A DNA stretch of 28,156 nt from an uncultured Porphyromonadaceae bacterium (GCA_947175225.1 CAMWLX010000006.1:1-28156); one strand, 5' to 3'; numbered from the stretch's first letter, positions 1 through 7,540 are shown. Notes: generated by a model from the letters alone, not told the origin. Translations and numbers: made by a program.

Positions 1-790
1 GGCCGATGCTTTCGAGGAATTCCTGACGGTCTTCGTAGGTGTCGAGTTCGGCGATTTCGCTTTCGGTCTTGGCTGCTACGACGAGGATTTCAGAGCCCTC
101 CCCTTCTACGGCTTTGCGTACGGCTTCAACGTAGGCGTTGCCGGAGGCGGCGGATTCGTCGTCGACGTTGCAGACGTACATTACGGGTTTGTTGGTCAGT
201 AGGAAGAGGTCGCGGGCGAAGAGCTGCTCGTCTTTGGTGTCGAATTGCACGCTCCGGGCGGGGCGGCCGGCTTCGAGGGCTTCTTTGTAGGCTTCGAGGA
301 CTCCGGTCTGCATTTTGGCAGCTTTGTCGCCGGCGGCAGCGGCTTTCTTGGTCTTGACGAGTCGGGATTCGATGGTCTCGAGGTCTTTGATCTGGAGTTC
401 GAGGTCGATGATTTCTTTATCGCGGACTGGGTCGACGGAGCCGTCGACGTGGGTGATGTTGTCGTCGTCGAAGCAGCGTAGGACGTGGAGGATGGCGTCG
501 CATTCTCGGATGTTGGCGAGGAATTTGTTGCCGAGGCCTTCACCTTTTGAGGCTCCTTTTACGAGTCCGGCTATGTCGACTATTTCGACGGTGGCTGGGA
601 CTGTGGAGCGGGGATTGCACATTTCTACGAGTTTGTTTAGGCGATCGTCAGGGACGGAGATTACGCCTACGTTGGGCTCTATGGTGCAGAAGGGGAAGTT
701 GGCACTTTGGGCTTTGGCGTTGGAGAGGCAGTTGAAGAGGGTGGATTTGCCTACGTTGGGCAATCCTACTATACCGCATTTTAAACTCAT
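1..790 (-). CDS. ychF: Redox/ribosome-associated ATPase YchF (partial, C-terminus off the left edge)
   Basis: Obg-family P-loop ATPase that binds ribosomes. Reading from the ATG at 790-788 gives 263 codons of an expected roughly 365, so the C-terminal TGS part is outside the window. The product starts MSLKCGIVGLPNVGKST: the G1/Walker A motif is at residues 9-17. The G3 region DIAGLVKGAS follows, and the NxxE-like motif characteristic of YchF appears as NVDD, the feature that gives this family ATP rather than GTP preference. The frame is continuous to base 2. It is the last gene seen in the nfnA-nfnB-ychF direction; the 127-bp gap to nfnB is almost filled by a nonamer repeat array, so co-transcription with nfn is possible but not shown. 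Identification is secure. Confidence 0.95.
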   Translation of the reverse strand, partial: MSLKCGIVGLPNVGKSTLFNCLSNAKAQSANFPFCTIEPNVGVISVPDDRLNKLVEMCNPRSTVPATVEIVDIAGLVKGASKGEGLGNKFLANIRECDAILHVLRCFDDDNITHVDGSVDPVRDKEIIDLELQIKDLETIESRLVKTKKAAAAGDKAAKMQTGVLEAYKEALEAGRPARSVQFDTKDEQLFARDLFLLTNKPVMYVCNVDDESAASGNAYVEAVRKAVEGEGSEILVVAAKTESEIAELDTYEDRQEFLESIG

Positions 791-830
791 TTCTTTATAA
801 TGATAAATTAAATTGGACTAATTTGAATAA

Positions 831-920
831 TAGGGCCAATAGGCCTTATAGGGCCTATAGTGGCTCTAAGGGCCTTAGGGGCGCTTAGGGGCTTTAACGC
901 CAATAAGGCCTTAGGGACTA
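831..920. repeat. Degenerate nonamer tandem array, 10 units
   Basis: Ninety bases parse into ten successive 9-mers such as TAGGGCCAA, TAGGCCTTA, TAGGGCCTA, TAAGGGCCT and TTAGGGGCT. The last unit overlaps the nfnB stop codon (complement of 918-920). Units are GC-rich in the middle, flanked by TA steps, and near-palindromic (TAGGGCCTA). Four further arrays of the same family lie at 2321-2365, 3990-4034, 14923-14967 and 17822-17857. No protein-coding role is apparent. Confidence 0.8.
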
Positions 921-2300
921 TTCGGATTGGAGGGAGGTGTGGATGGCTTGGGCGGCTCGGCGACCGGCGCCCATGGCGAGGATGACGGTGGCGGCGCCGG
1001 TGACGGCATCGCCTCCGGCGAAGACTCTTGGGCGGGTGGTGGCTCCGGATTCGTCGGCTACTAAGCAGCCTTTCCTATTCGTGTCTAAGCCTTTGGTGGT
1101 GGTCTTGATTAGGGGGTTGGGGCTGGTGCCTAATGCCATTATTACGGCATCACATTCTATTTCGAAGTTGCTGCCTTTTTTCTCGATGGGGCTGCGGCGT
1201 CCGCTTTCGTCTGGCTCGCCTAATTCCATCTCTACACATTCGATGCCTCTCACCCAACCTTTTTCATCGCCTAAGACGCGGACGGGATTGGTAAGCATCC
1301 GGAATTCGATGCCTTCTTCTTTGGCGTGGTGGACTTCTTCTCGGCGTGCCGGGAGTTCGGTCTCACTGCGGCGGTAGACGATGACGGATTCGGCCCCGAG
1401 TCGCTTGGCTGTGCGGACGGCGTCCATGGCGACGTTGCCCCCTCCTACTACGACTACTTTCTTGGCTTGGAAGACGGGGGTGTCGTAGCGGTCGTCGTAG
1501 GCGTGCATGAGGTTGACGCGGGTGAGGAATTCGTTGGCGGAGAAGACTCCGTTGAGGTTCTCACCTTCGATGCCCATGAAGCGTGGGAGTCCGGCTCCGG
1601 AGCCTACGAAGACGGCGTCGAAGCCTTCTTCATCGAGGAGATGGTCGATGGTAGTAGTGCGACCAACGATTACGTCATTGACAAATTCTACGCCGAGTCG
1701 CTTTACAGCTTCTATTTCTTTGGCTACGATTTTTTCTTTTGGCAAGCGGAATTCGGGGATGCCGTAGACGAGAACTCCGCCGAGCTGGTGGAGGGCTTCG
1801 AAGACTTTTACTTCATAGCCCCATTTGGCGAGGTCGGAGGCACAAGCGAGTCCGGCCGGGCCTGAGCCAATGATGGCTACTTTCTTTCCATTTCGCTCTA
1901 TGTGCTCAGGCTCTTGTGAGGCGTGCTGGATTTTCCAGTCGCCTACGTAGCGTTCGAGTTTGCCGATGGCTACGGGTTCGGATTTGATACCTAAGACGCA
2001 GGAGCCTTCGCATTGGGTCTCTTGCGGGCATACACGGCCGCAGACGGAGGGGAGAGAGGAGTCTTTGCTGATTATGGTGGCGGCAGCGGCCTCGCCTTCG
2101 TTGATGAGGGCGTGGATGAAGCCAGGGATGTCGATGTGGACGGGGCAGGCTCCTACACAGCGGGGGCGTTTGCAGTTTAGGCAGCGGGAGGCTTCGAGAA
2201 GGGCTTCTTCGCGGTCGTAGCCAAGGCAGACTTCTTCGAAGTTTGTGGCTCTTATCTTGGGGTCTTGCTCCCGAACTTTTACTCTATCTATTTTATTCAT
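918..2300 (-). CDS. nfnB: NfnB / GltD-like NADPH-dependent oxidoreductase, large subunit
   Basis: A 460-residue flavoprotein of the glutamate synthase small-subunit (GltD/SudA/NfnB) family. Two N-terminal cysteine clusters for [4Fe-4S] centres are visible (C40, C43, C48, C52 and C87, C91, C97, C101). They are followed by an FAD-binding GSGPAG (145-150), an NADPH-binding GGGNVAMDA (287 onward) and the C-terminal AGGDAVTGA FAD motif (428 onward). The upstream neighbour encodes the NfnA-type small subunit and no large GOGAT subunit is nearby, so the pair is best read as NADH-dependent reduced ferredoxin:NADP oxidoreductase rather than glutamate synthase; annotation pipelines often call it gltA or gltD. 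The start MNKIDRV was chosen because an upstream in-frame extension to 2528 reads through nfnA coding DNA with low-complexity residues. Soluble and cytoplasmic. Confidence 0.88.
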   Translation of the reverse strand: MNKIDRVKVREQDPKIRATNFEEVCLGYDREEALLEASRCLNCKRPRCVGACPVHIDIPGFIHALINEGEAAAATIISKDSSLPSVCGRVCPQETQCEGSCVLGIKSEPVAIGKLERYVGDWKIQHASQEPEHIERNGKKVAIIGSGPAGLACASDLAKWGYEVKVFEALHQLGGVLVYGIPEFRLPKEKIVAKEIEAVKRLGVEFVNDVIVGRTTTIDHLLDEEGFDAVFVGSGAGLPRFMGIEGENLNGVFSANEFLTRVNLMHAYDDRYDTPVFQAKKVVVVGGGNVAMDAVRTAKRLGAESVIVYRRSETELPARREEVHHAKEEGIEFRMLTNPVRVLGDEKGWVRGIECVEMELGEPDESGRRSPIEKKGSNFEIECDAVIMALGTSPNPLIKTTTKGLDTNRKGCLVADESGATTRPRVFAGGDAVTGAATVILAMGAGRRAAQAIHTSLQSE

Positions 2301-2320
2301 TTTTTGCTTTTTGGGGGAAT

Positions 2321-2365
2321 TTAGGGGCTCTAAGGCAATAGGGGTGCTTAGGGGCTTTAGGGTAG
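2321..2365. repeat. Nonamer tandem array, 5 units, between nfnA and nfnB
   Basis: Units read TTAGGGGCT, CTAAGGCAA, TAGGGGTGC, TTAGGGGCT, TTAGGGTAG. The array fills most of the 56-bp gap and runs through the nfnA stop codon (complement of 2357-2359) into its last two codons. Same family as 831-920. Confidence 0.78.
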
Positions 2366-3229
2366 GCAGGTGCAGGGGTGGGTGTGGGGGTCGTTTTTGG
2401 GGTTGTTGCGGTACATGGAGTGGCGGCGCATGGCTTCGTCGAAGTCGACTTGCCAGCCGTCGAATTCGGGGCCTTCTACGCAGGTGAAGCGGGTTTTGCC
2501 TCCGACTGTGACGCGACAGGCTCCACACATACCGGTGCCGTCGACCATTAGGGCGTTCAGGCTGACTACTGCGGGGAGGTTATGCTCTTTTGCTTTTTGT
2601 GTGGCGAATTTCATCATGATCATGGGGCCGATTATTACGCAATGGTCGTATTTTTTGCCTTGGCGGACGAGGAGGTCTTCCATCAGGGCCGGGACCATAC
2701 CGTGGAAACCGGCTGAGCCGTCGTCGGTGCAGAGGTAGACATTGGATACTTTTTTCATTTCTTCTACGTAGGTGAAGAGGTCGGCGGTCTTGGCGCCTAT
2801 TATTACGTCGGGGGTGATGCCGTGGTCGTGGAGGTATTTGGCTTGGGGGTAGACGGGGGCTGTGCCCACGCCGCCGGCTACGAAGAGGACGCGTGGTCCG
2901 CTTTCCGTTTTCCGTTTTCCGTTTTCCGAAGAGAAGAGCTCCACTAAGTCGGAGGGCTGGCCGAGTGGACCGGCGAAGTCGAGGAAGTAGTCGCCTTCGT
3001 TGAGTTGGTTGATTTTGGCTGTTGAGTTGCCTATGGTCTGGGTTACTATGGTCACGGTGCCGGCTTCGGGATCGTAGTCGCAGATGGTCAGTGGGATGCG
3101 CTCACCGAATTCGTCGGTGCGGACTATGACGAACTGCCCGGGGAGGGCGGATTCTGCTACTCTTGGGGCGAGAACCTTCATCTCGGTGATGGCAGGGGAG
3201 AGTTGGCGTTTGGAGACGATTTTGAACAT
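2357..3229 (-). CDS. nfnA: NfnA / sulfide dehydrogenase-like FAD/NAD-binding small subunit
   Basis: A 290-residue protein of the dihydroorotate dehydrogenase electron-transfer (PyrK-like) family, expected to carry FAD and a [2Fe-2S] cluster and to pair with NfnB for electron bifurcation between NADH, NADPH and ferredoxin. An FAD-binding RIPLTICDYD segment starts at residue 44, a nucleotide-binding VAGGVGTAPVYP at 117-128, and the cluster motif GMCGACRV with C235 and C238 plus C250. It starts ATG at 3229-3227. Residues 101-111 (SENGKRKTESG) are encoded by four CCGTTTT-type heptads plus CCG (2898-2928), a tandem repeat inside the linker between the FAD and NAD domains that is not expected in the family. 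The start codon is only 6 bp from another heptad array in the leader. The gene is first in a unit with nfnB. Confidence 0.87.
   Translation of the reverse strand: MFKIVSKRQLSPAITEMKVLAPRVAESALPGQFVIVRTDEFGERIPLTICDYDPEAGTVTIVTQTIGNSTAKINQLNEGDYFLDFAGPLGQPSDLVELFSSENGKRKTESGPRVLFVAGGVGTAPVYPQAKYLHDHGITPDVIIGAKTADLFTYVEEMKKVSNVYLCTDDGSAGFHGMVPALMEDLLVRQGKKYDHCVIIGPMIMMKFATQKAKEHNLPAVVSLNALMVDGTGMCGACRVTVGGKTRFTCVEGPEFDGWQVDFDEAMRRHSMYRNNPKNDPHTHPCTCLP
2898..2928. repeat. Heptad tandem array inside the nfnA reading frame
   Basis: On the plus strand the units are CCGCTTT, CCGTTTT, CCGTTTT, CCGTTTT, then CCG. The array encodes residues 101-111 of NfnA, between the FAD and NAD domains. The 7-bp period matches the intergenic heptad arrays in this window. 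Confidence 0.88.
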
Positions 3230-3235
3230 ATTTTC

Positions 3236-3364
3236 GAATTGAGAATTGAGAATTGAGAATTGAGAATTGAGAATTGAGAATCATTTTAGAGATTGCGGAA
3301 GGGTCTGACATTTCGGACTTGTCAGTGGGCCGATTCTCAATTCTAAATTCTCAATTCTAAATTA
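3236..3364. repeat. Inverted heptad arms in the nfnA leader
   Basis: Six GAATTGA heptads plus a partial (3236-3282) face an inverted arm of TCTCAATTC/TCTAAATTC units (3332-3364). The 12-mer at 3271-3282 is exactly complementary to 3332-3343, so the arms can pair. The 49-bp core between them has its own small stem (CTGAC 3304-3308 with GTCAG 3321-3325). The whole structure lies between the predicted nfnA start of transcription (near 3368) and its start codon, which is 6 bp from the first heptad. Confidence 0.8.
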
Positions 3365-3373
3365 ATTTTATGT

Positions 3374-3406
3374 GCAAAATTAGCTTAAAAGTGGGGATAT
3401 TGCAAA
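3374..3406 (-). promoter_or_regulatory. Predicted housekeeping promoter for nfnA-nfnB
   Basis: On the minus strand: TTTGC (3406-3402), 19 bp, TAATTTTGC (3382-3374). This fits the Bacteroidetes primary sigma factor consensus (TTTG, 19-21 bp, TAnnTTTG). Transcription would start near 3368, giving a leader of about 140 nt holding the inverted heptad arms. Confidence 0.75.
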
Positions 3407-3445
3407 TTTCATGGGTAGAAATTAGGAAAAGTTGGGGAAATCTGT

Positions 3446-3453
3446 TATTTTTG
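3446..3453 (+). promoter_or_regulatory. Possible -7 box (TATTTTTG) for the yqeY-serS direction
   Basis: TATTTTTGC matches TAnnTTTG and lies about 90 bp before the yqeY-like start codon. No clear TTTG is found 19-21 bp upstream, so this is weaker than the other promoters listed. It is divergent from the nfnA promoter. Confidence 0.4.
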
Positions 3454-3540
3454 CAGTTTGAAACTTGAGGGGGCTCCCACAGAGGGCACACGGAGTTGGG
3501 ATTGGGTATGAATTGAATATTAATTAAAAAATTGGAATAT

Positions 3541-3990
3541 ATGTCACTTTTTGATAAGGTATCAGCCGATATTCAGGCGGCTATGAAGGCCCGGGAGAAG
3601 GTACGCCTTGAGGCGCTTCGCGGGGCTAAGAAGGAATTCTTGGAAGCTAAGACGGCTCCGGGAGCTAACGGTGAGCTTAGCGATGAGCAGGCTATCAAGA
3701 TATTGACCAAGATGGTGAAGCAGCGTAAGGAGTCGGCTCGCATTTATATTGAAAATAGCCGTCAGGAGTTGGCCGACAATGAGTTGGCTGAGGCTGCTGT
3801 GCTTGAGGAGTATCTTCCTAAGCAGCTTTCTCCAGAGGAGCTTGAGACTGAGCTGAAGGCTATCATCGCTGAAGTAGGAGCTACTTCTGCTAAGGAGATG
3901 GGAAAAGTGATGGGAGTCGCTACTAAGAGGCTTGCCGGACGGGCTGATGGACGGACTATTCAGGGCGTAGTTAAAGCCCTTTTAGGATAA
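3541..3990 (+). CDS. GatB/YqeY domain-containing protein
   Basis: A 149-residue, helix-rich, charged protein starting MSLFDKVSADIQAAMKARE. It has the family's typical length and core (QAIKILTKMVKQRKESARIY near residue 51, EYLPKQLSPEEL near 91, and a C-terminal GRADGRTIQGVVKALL). YqeY proteins resemble the tail domain of the GatB amidotransferase subunit and are thought to interact with tRNA, but the biochemical role is not settled. The ATG at 3541 was chosen over a TTG at 3532 because it matches the family's N-terminus. It is followed 76 bp later by serS on the same strand, consistent with a tRNA-linked operon. The stop codon touches a nonamer repeat array. Confidence 0.88.
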   Translation: MSLFDKVSADIQAAMKAREKVRLEALRGAKKEFLEAKTAPGANGELSDEQAIKILTKMVKQRKESARIYIENSRQELADNELAEAAVLEEYLPKQLSPEELETELKAIIAEVGATSAKEMGKVMGVATKRLAGRADGRTIQGVVKALLG

Positions 3991-4060
3991 GGGCTTTAAT
4001 GGCCTTAGGGGCTCTAAAGGCTCTAAGGGCTTTAATTCTAAATTCTAAATTCTCAATTAA
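3990..4060. repeat. Nonamer array followed by an AATTCTA/AATTCTC heptad array, yqeY-serS gap
   Basis: Five nonamers (AGGGCTTTA, ATGGCCTTA, GGGGCTCTA, AAGGCTCTA, AGGGCTTTA; 3990-4034) begin at the last base of the yqeY stop codon. They are followed directly by AATTCTAAATTCTAAATTCTCAATTAA-type heptads (to 4060), ending 6 bp before the serS ATG. The gap is therefore almost entirely repeat. Confidence 0.8.
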
Positions 4061-4066
4061 CTAAAG

Positions 4067-5338
4067 ATGTTATTATTGAATACTATAAAGGGGGATCCGG
4101 AATGGGTGATCGCCCGGTTGGCAGTGAAGGGCTTTGATGGGCGTGCTGTCATTACTGAGATTCTTGAGATTGATGCTGAGCGTCGCCGCCTTCAGCAGAA
4201 GACTGAGTCGGATGCGGCTCAGCTGAATAAGCTTTCTAAGTCGATCGGCGGATTGATGAAGGAGGGTAAGAAGGAGGAGGCTGAGCAGGCTAAGGCTGAG
4301 GTGGCACGTATTAAGGGTGAGACCGCCGGCTTGCAGGACCGCCTTGCTGAGTGCGAGCAGAAGATGACGCAGCTTTTGCTTACTGTGCCTAACCTTCCTT
4401 ATGAGGGTGTGCCCGAGGGAAAGACGGCTGAAGACAATGTGGTAGAGAAGACGGGTGGCGTTATCCCTGATCTTCCGGAGGATGCCCTCCCCCACTGGGA
4501 ATTGGCTAAGAAATATAATATCATTGATTTTGAGCTTGGCGTGAAAGTGACAGGAGCCGGTTTCCCGTTCTATATCGGTAAGGGTGCGCGCCTTCAGAGA
4601 GCTCTTCAGCAGTTCTTCCTTGATGAGGCTTGGAAAGCCGGATATATCGAGGTTGAACCGCCGTTTGTAGTGAATGAGGCATCGGGTTATGGTACAGGTC
4701 AGCTTCCCGACAAGGAGGGGCAGATGTATCATGTGCAGCTCGACAATCTCTATCTGATTCCTACTGCGGAGGTGCCTGTGACCAATATCTACCGCGATGT
4801 GATCATCCCGGAGGCTGAGCTTCCTAAGAAGAATTGCGCTTACTCCCCATGCTGGCGCCGCGAAGCTGGCAGCTATGGAAAGGATGTGCGCGGACTTAAC
4901 CGTCTGCATCAGTTTGACAAGGTAGAGATCGTACGCATAGAGAAGCCTGAAGACAGCTATGCTGCGCTTGAGGAGATGAAAGACCATGTGCAGGGACTGC
5001 TTGAGAAGCTTGGGTTGCCTTGGCATATACTTCGCCTTTGCGGTGGAGACATGAGCTTTACTTCGGCTATTACGTTTGATTTTGAGGTGTATAGTGCGGC
5101 TCAGAAGAGATGGCTGGAGGTGAGCTCTGTGTCTAACTTTGAGACTTATCAGGCTAACAGGCTGAAGTGCCGCTATCGTGGTGCTGACAAGAAGATACAT
5201 CTTTGCCATACGCTGAACGGCAGTGCGCTGGCGCTTCCGAGAATCGTGGCTGCGCTCTTGGAGAATAATCAGACTCCGGAGGGGATTGTCGTGCCGGAAT
5301 GCCTTAGGAAGTATACGGGATTTGACATTATTGATTAA
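4067..5338 (+). CDS. serS: Seryl-tRNA synthetase
   Basis: A 423-residue class II aminoacyl-tRNA synthetase that charges tRNA-Ser in the cytoplasm. The N-terminal tRNA-binding coiled coil spans about residues 30-105 (RRRLQQKTESDA through the Glu/Lys-rich arm). Then come the serine-binding TAEVP (233-237), class II motif 2 (YSPCWRREAGSYGKDVRG, from 259) and motif 3 (LNGSALALPRIVAALLENNQ, 383-402). Length and domain order are normal. The ATG at 4067 is preceded by a heptad array. A terminator-like hairpin with a T-run follows at 5404-5450. Confidence 0.97.
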   Translation: MLLLNTIKGDPEWVIARLAVKGFDGRAVITEILEIDAERRRLQQKTESDAAQLNKLSKSIGGLMKEGKKEEAEQAKAEVARIKGETAGLQDRLAECEQKMTQLLLTVPNLPYEGVPEGKTAEDNVVEKTGGVIPDLPEDALPHWELAKKYNIIDFELGVKVTGAGFPFYIGKGARLQRALQQFFLDEAWKAGYIEVEPPFVVNEASGYGTGQLPDKEGQMYHVQLDNLYLIPTAEVPVTNIYRDVIIPEAELPKKNCAYSPCWRREAGSYGKDVRGLNRLHQFDKVEIVRIEKPEDSYAALEEMKDHVQGLLEKLGLPWHILRLCGGDMSFTSAITFDFEVYSAAQKRWLEVSSVSNFETYQANRLKCRYRGADKKIHLCHTLNGSALALPRIVAALLENNQTPEGIVVPECLRKYTGFDIID

Positions 5339-5340
5339 TT

Positions 5341-5508
5341 TAGAATTTTGAATTTAGAATTTAGAATTAATTGAGAATTGGGAATTGAGAATTGGGAATT
5401 GGGAAGAATCAGGGGGCGTGCATCCCTACAAGGAGGATTCTTAATTTTTTACATTATCTGCATTCAAACTAAAATAATTCTAAATTCTCAATTCTCAATT
5501 CTCAATTA
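5341..5508. repeat. Paired inverted heptad arms around a terminator, serS-pseudokinase gap
   Basis: The left arm (5341-5403) alternates TTTAGAA and GAATTGA/GAATTGG heptads. The right arm (5475-5508) is the inverted series (AATTCTAAATTCTCAATTCTC). They enclose a 71-bp core that contains the serS terminator. The right arm ends 10 bp before the next start codon. Same architecture as 3236-3364 and 14233-14329. Confidence 0.78.
5404..5450 (+). terminator. Probable intrinsic terminator of serS
   Basis: AAGAATC (5404-5410) pairs with GATTCTT (5436-5442), with an inner AGGG/CCCT pairing, followed by AATTTTTT. Stem plus T-run on the plus strand. Confidence 0.6.
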
Positions 5509-5518
5509 GGAAAAAGAG

Positions 5519-6286
5519 ATGGCTGGATATATAAGCAAGGAAGAGAAGCTGATACCGATTGATGACCCTTCGGGGCGTTGGTCGGAGCTGACGCTCCTGC
5601 CTGAATGGGAGGAGGATATCTACGATGTGTATACCGTGAAGAAATACGGCAAGTGGATAATGCTGAAGGCTCTGAAAGAGCAGTATCGCGACGATCCGAA
5701 GTATAAGGCCATCATTGAGAAGGAGTTTGATATCCGATATAATTTGGCTCATCCGAATTTGGTTGTGGTCAACGATTTTGAGGATATTCCCGGAATTGGG
5801 CGAGCTATCGTGACGGATGACGTATATGGGTATTCGCTGCGTAGGCTTATCGATGAGAAGCGGTTGACTCCGAAAATTATCCAACGGCTTACTACGCAGC
5901 TTCCCGACGCGATGGAGTATATGCAGGAAAACCATATCAAGCACCCTCCTATCACTCCTGATAATATCATCTTTACGGAGTATAATGAGAATCTGAAGTT
6001 GATCAATGTGGGATATGACCATAGGGACAGGCTTGATCCTCAGGATACGAAGCAGGATATCATCGATTATGGAAGGCTTATCAATGAAGTGCTTGATAAT
6101 TTGCCGGAGCAGCTACCGAAGTTGCGGAGAGTGGCTAAGAGGGCGGCGGATCCTGAGGGGAACATCAATAATGTGCATGATCTGAAGTTAGCGCTTATTG
6201 AGAGAAGCAATAGCTCAACGCTCTGGGTGCTCTTGGGATTTATCATAATGATGCTGGGAGTGCTGATTGCTATTACTATTAAGTGA
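5519..6286 (+). CDS. Membrane-tail-anchored protein pseudokinase
   Basis: A 255-residue protein with a degenerate eukaryotic-like protein kinase fold. Visible landmarks: a beta3 lysine (IMLKALK, K50), a plausible alphaC glutamate (E69, in EKEFDIRYNLAHPNLV), and the hinge region ending in YGYSLRRLIDE. The catalytic loop reads HPPITPDN (142-149) where an active kinase has HRDxxxxN, so the catalytic Asp is Pro. The DFG position reads NVG (163-165). Phosphotransfer is therefore unlikely; a signalling scaffold or nucleotide-sensing role is inference. A single hydrophobic helix at about 234-253 ends the protein, placing the kinase-like domain in the cytoplasm at the inner membrane. Start ATG at 5519. 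The stop TGA is the first unit of a TGAATAG heptad array. Downstream genes are not obviously related. Confidence 0.75.
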   Translation: MAGYISKEEKLIPIDDPSGRWSELTLLPEWEEDIYDVYTVKKYGKWIMLKALKEQYRDDPKYKAIIEKEFDIRYNLAHPNLVVVNDFEDIPGIGRAIVTDDVYGYSLRRLIDEKRLTPKIIQRLTTQLPDAMEYMQENHIKHPPITPDNIIFTEYNENLKLINVGYDHRDRLDPQDTKQDIIDYGRLINEVLDNLPEQLPKLRRVAKRAADPEGNINNVHDLKLALIERSNSSTLWVLLGFIIMMLGVLIAITIK

Positions 6287-6304
6287 ATAGTGAATAGTGA
6301 ATAA
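6284..6304. repeat. TGAATAG heptad array, 3 units
   Basis: TGAATAG, TGAATAG, TGAATAA; the first unit includes the pseudokinase stop codon. The rest of the gap to 6401 is AT-rich with no recognised signal. Confidence 0.75.
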
Positions 6305-6401
6305 TGGGGCTAATGAGGGTAATGAGTCATATAAGTCTTATAAGATTTATATGATATGCTATGGGCGGATTGGGGAGCGAATTTTAATTTATTGAAAAAG
6401 G

Positions 6402-7532
6402 ATGATTGAGATAAAGGAAATTGAGATGATACCGTCGGAGCTGCGGAAGTTTGTGCAGCTACAGATCGATATGTATGAGGATAATCCGTATTTCGTCCCG
6501 CCGTTGGTGAGTGACGATGTGGATACGCTCAATCCCAAGAAGAACCCGGCTTACGATTTCTGCGATGTGCGTTGCTTTATGGCTTACAAGAATGGCAAGC
6601 CTGTAGGACGCATCGCGGGAATCATCAATAATACTCTCAACGAAAAGCATGGGGCGAAGGATATCCGATTCGGTTTCATCGATTTCACTGATGAGATAGA
6701 GGTGAGCCGCTGTCTGCTTGAGGCAGTGGAAGCATGGGGCAAGGAACGTGGCTTGAAGCGTATTGTGGGACCCTTAGGCTTCACCGATCTTGACTATGAG
6801 GGGATGCTCGTAGAGGGATATGACCAGCTGAGCACTATGGCCACCATCTACAATTATTCCTACTATCCGGAGCATATGCATGCCTTGGGATATGAGAAAG
6901 ACAGCGATTGGGTGGAGTTTCTGATGGAGGTGCCTGATGGAGTTCCTGAGAAGCATAACAGAATTTCGGAGATTGTCAAGAAGAAATTCGGGCTTAAGGT
7001 GGTGAAATTCACCAGCAAGAAGGAGATAAAGGAAAAGTATGGGCGTGCGCTCTTTGAGCTTATCAATGAGGCATATGAGAAACTATACCAGTACTCCCCT
7101 CTCACCAACCGCCAGATAGAGCATTATATTGACGTATATTTGGGTCTTCTTGACCTAAGCTTGGTGAGCTGCATCGTGGATAGCGATGAGAAGCTTGTCG
7201 GAGTGGGAATCTGCATGCCGTCGATGAGTCGGGCTCTCCAGAAATCGAAGGGTAAGATGTTGCCGTTTGGATGGTGGCATCTGCTGAAGGGCCTTAAGGG
7301 GAAGAACGACAGGGTGGACTTGCTGCTGATAGCCGTCAAGCCGGAGTATCAGGGTAAGGGAGTGAATGCGCTTCTTTTCCAGGATTTGATACCGGCTTTC
7401 ATCCAGCATGGGTATAAGTATGTGGAGTCGAATCCTGAGCTTGAGAGCAATGCGAAGGTGCAGAATCAGTGGGATTCGTTTACGCATCGGCAGCATAAGA
7501 GGAGACGGAGTTATGCTAAGGAGATTGAATGA
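6402..7532 (+). CDS. GNAT-family N-acetyltransferase, two-lobed
   Basis: A 376-residue cytoplasmic protein of the GNAT superfamily. The C-terminal lobe has an acetyl-CoA pyrophosphate-binding signature, LLLIAVKPEYQGKGVNALLF (307-326, QGKG core). The N-terminal lobe (about 1-180) looks like a second, degenerate GNAT half with AYKNGKPVGRIAGI near 61-74. The tail NPELESNAKVQNQWDSF is a recognisable feature of a conserved Bacteroidetes acyltransferase-like family, whose substrate I do not know. No signal peptide. It is preceded by a gap with weak direct repeats and followed by a GC-rich hairpin before menG. Family call firm, function unknown. Confidence 0.8.
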   Translation: MIEIKEIEMIPSELRKFVQLQIDMYEDNPYFVPPLVSDDVDTLNPKKNPAYDFCDVRCFMAYKNGKPVGRIAGIINNTLNEKHGAKDIRFGFIDFTDEIEVSRCLLEAVEAWGKERGLKRIVGPLGFTDLDYEGMLVEGYDQLSTMATIYNYSYYPEHMHALGYEKDSDWVEFLMEVPDGVPEKHNRISEIVKKKFGLKVVKFTSKKEIKEKYGRALFELINEAYEKLYQYSPLTNRQIEHYIDVYLGLLDLSLVSCIVDSDEKLVGVGICMPSMSRALQKSKGKMLPFGWWHLLKGLKGKNDRVDLLLIAVKPEYQGKGVNALLFQDLIPAFIQHGYKYVESNPELESNAKVQNQWDSFTHRQHKRRRSYAKEIE

Positions 7533-7540
7533 AGGCTGCG

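Noticed and set aside
196..543. A 115-codon minus-strand frame rich in Ser/Thr/Pro inside ychF, which first looked like evidence of a frameshift
   Set aside because: The true ychF frame runs uninterrupted from 790 to base 2 with all expected motifs; this is an out-of-frame reading of GC-rich codons.
2301..2528. N-terminal extension of nfnB to an upstream start
   Set aside because: The extra 76 residues are read from the 3' part of nfnA and the nonamer array and are low complexity; the family start is MNKIDRV at 2300.
918..3229. Annotation as glutamate synthase (gltD) or as a pyrimidine pathway pyrK
   Set aside because: No large GOGAT subunit or pyrD is adjacent, and the two genes together match the NfnA/NfnB arrangement.
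4073..5209. A 378-codon minus-strand frame opposite serS
   Set aside because: It lies wholly antisense to a complete serS gene, has no recognisable domain and no promoter or neighbour that suggests expression.
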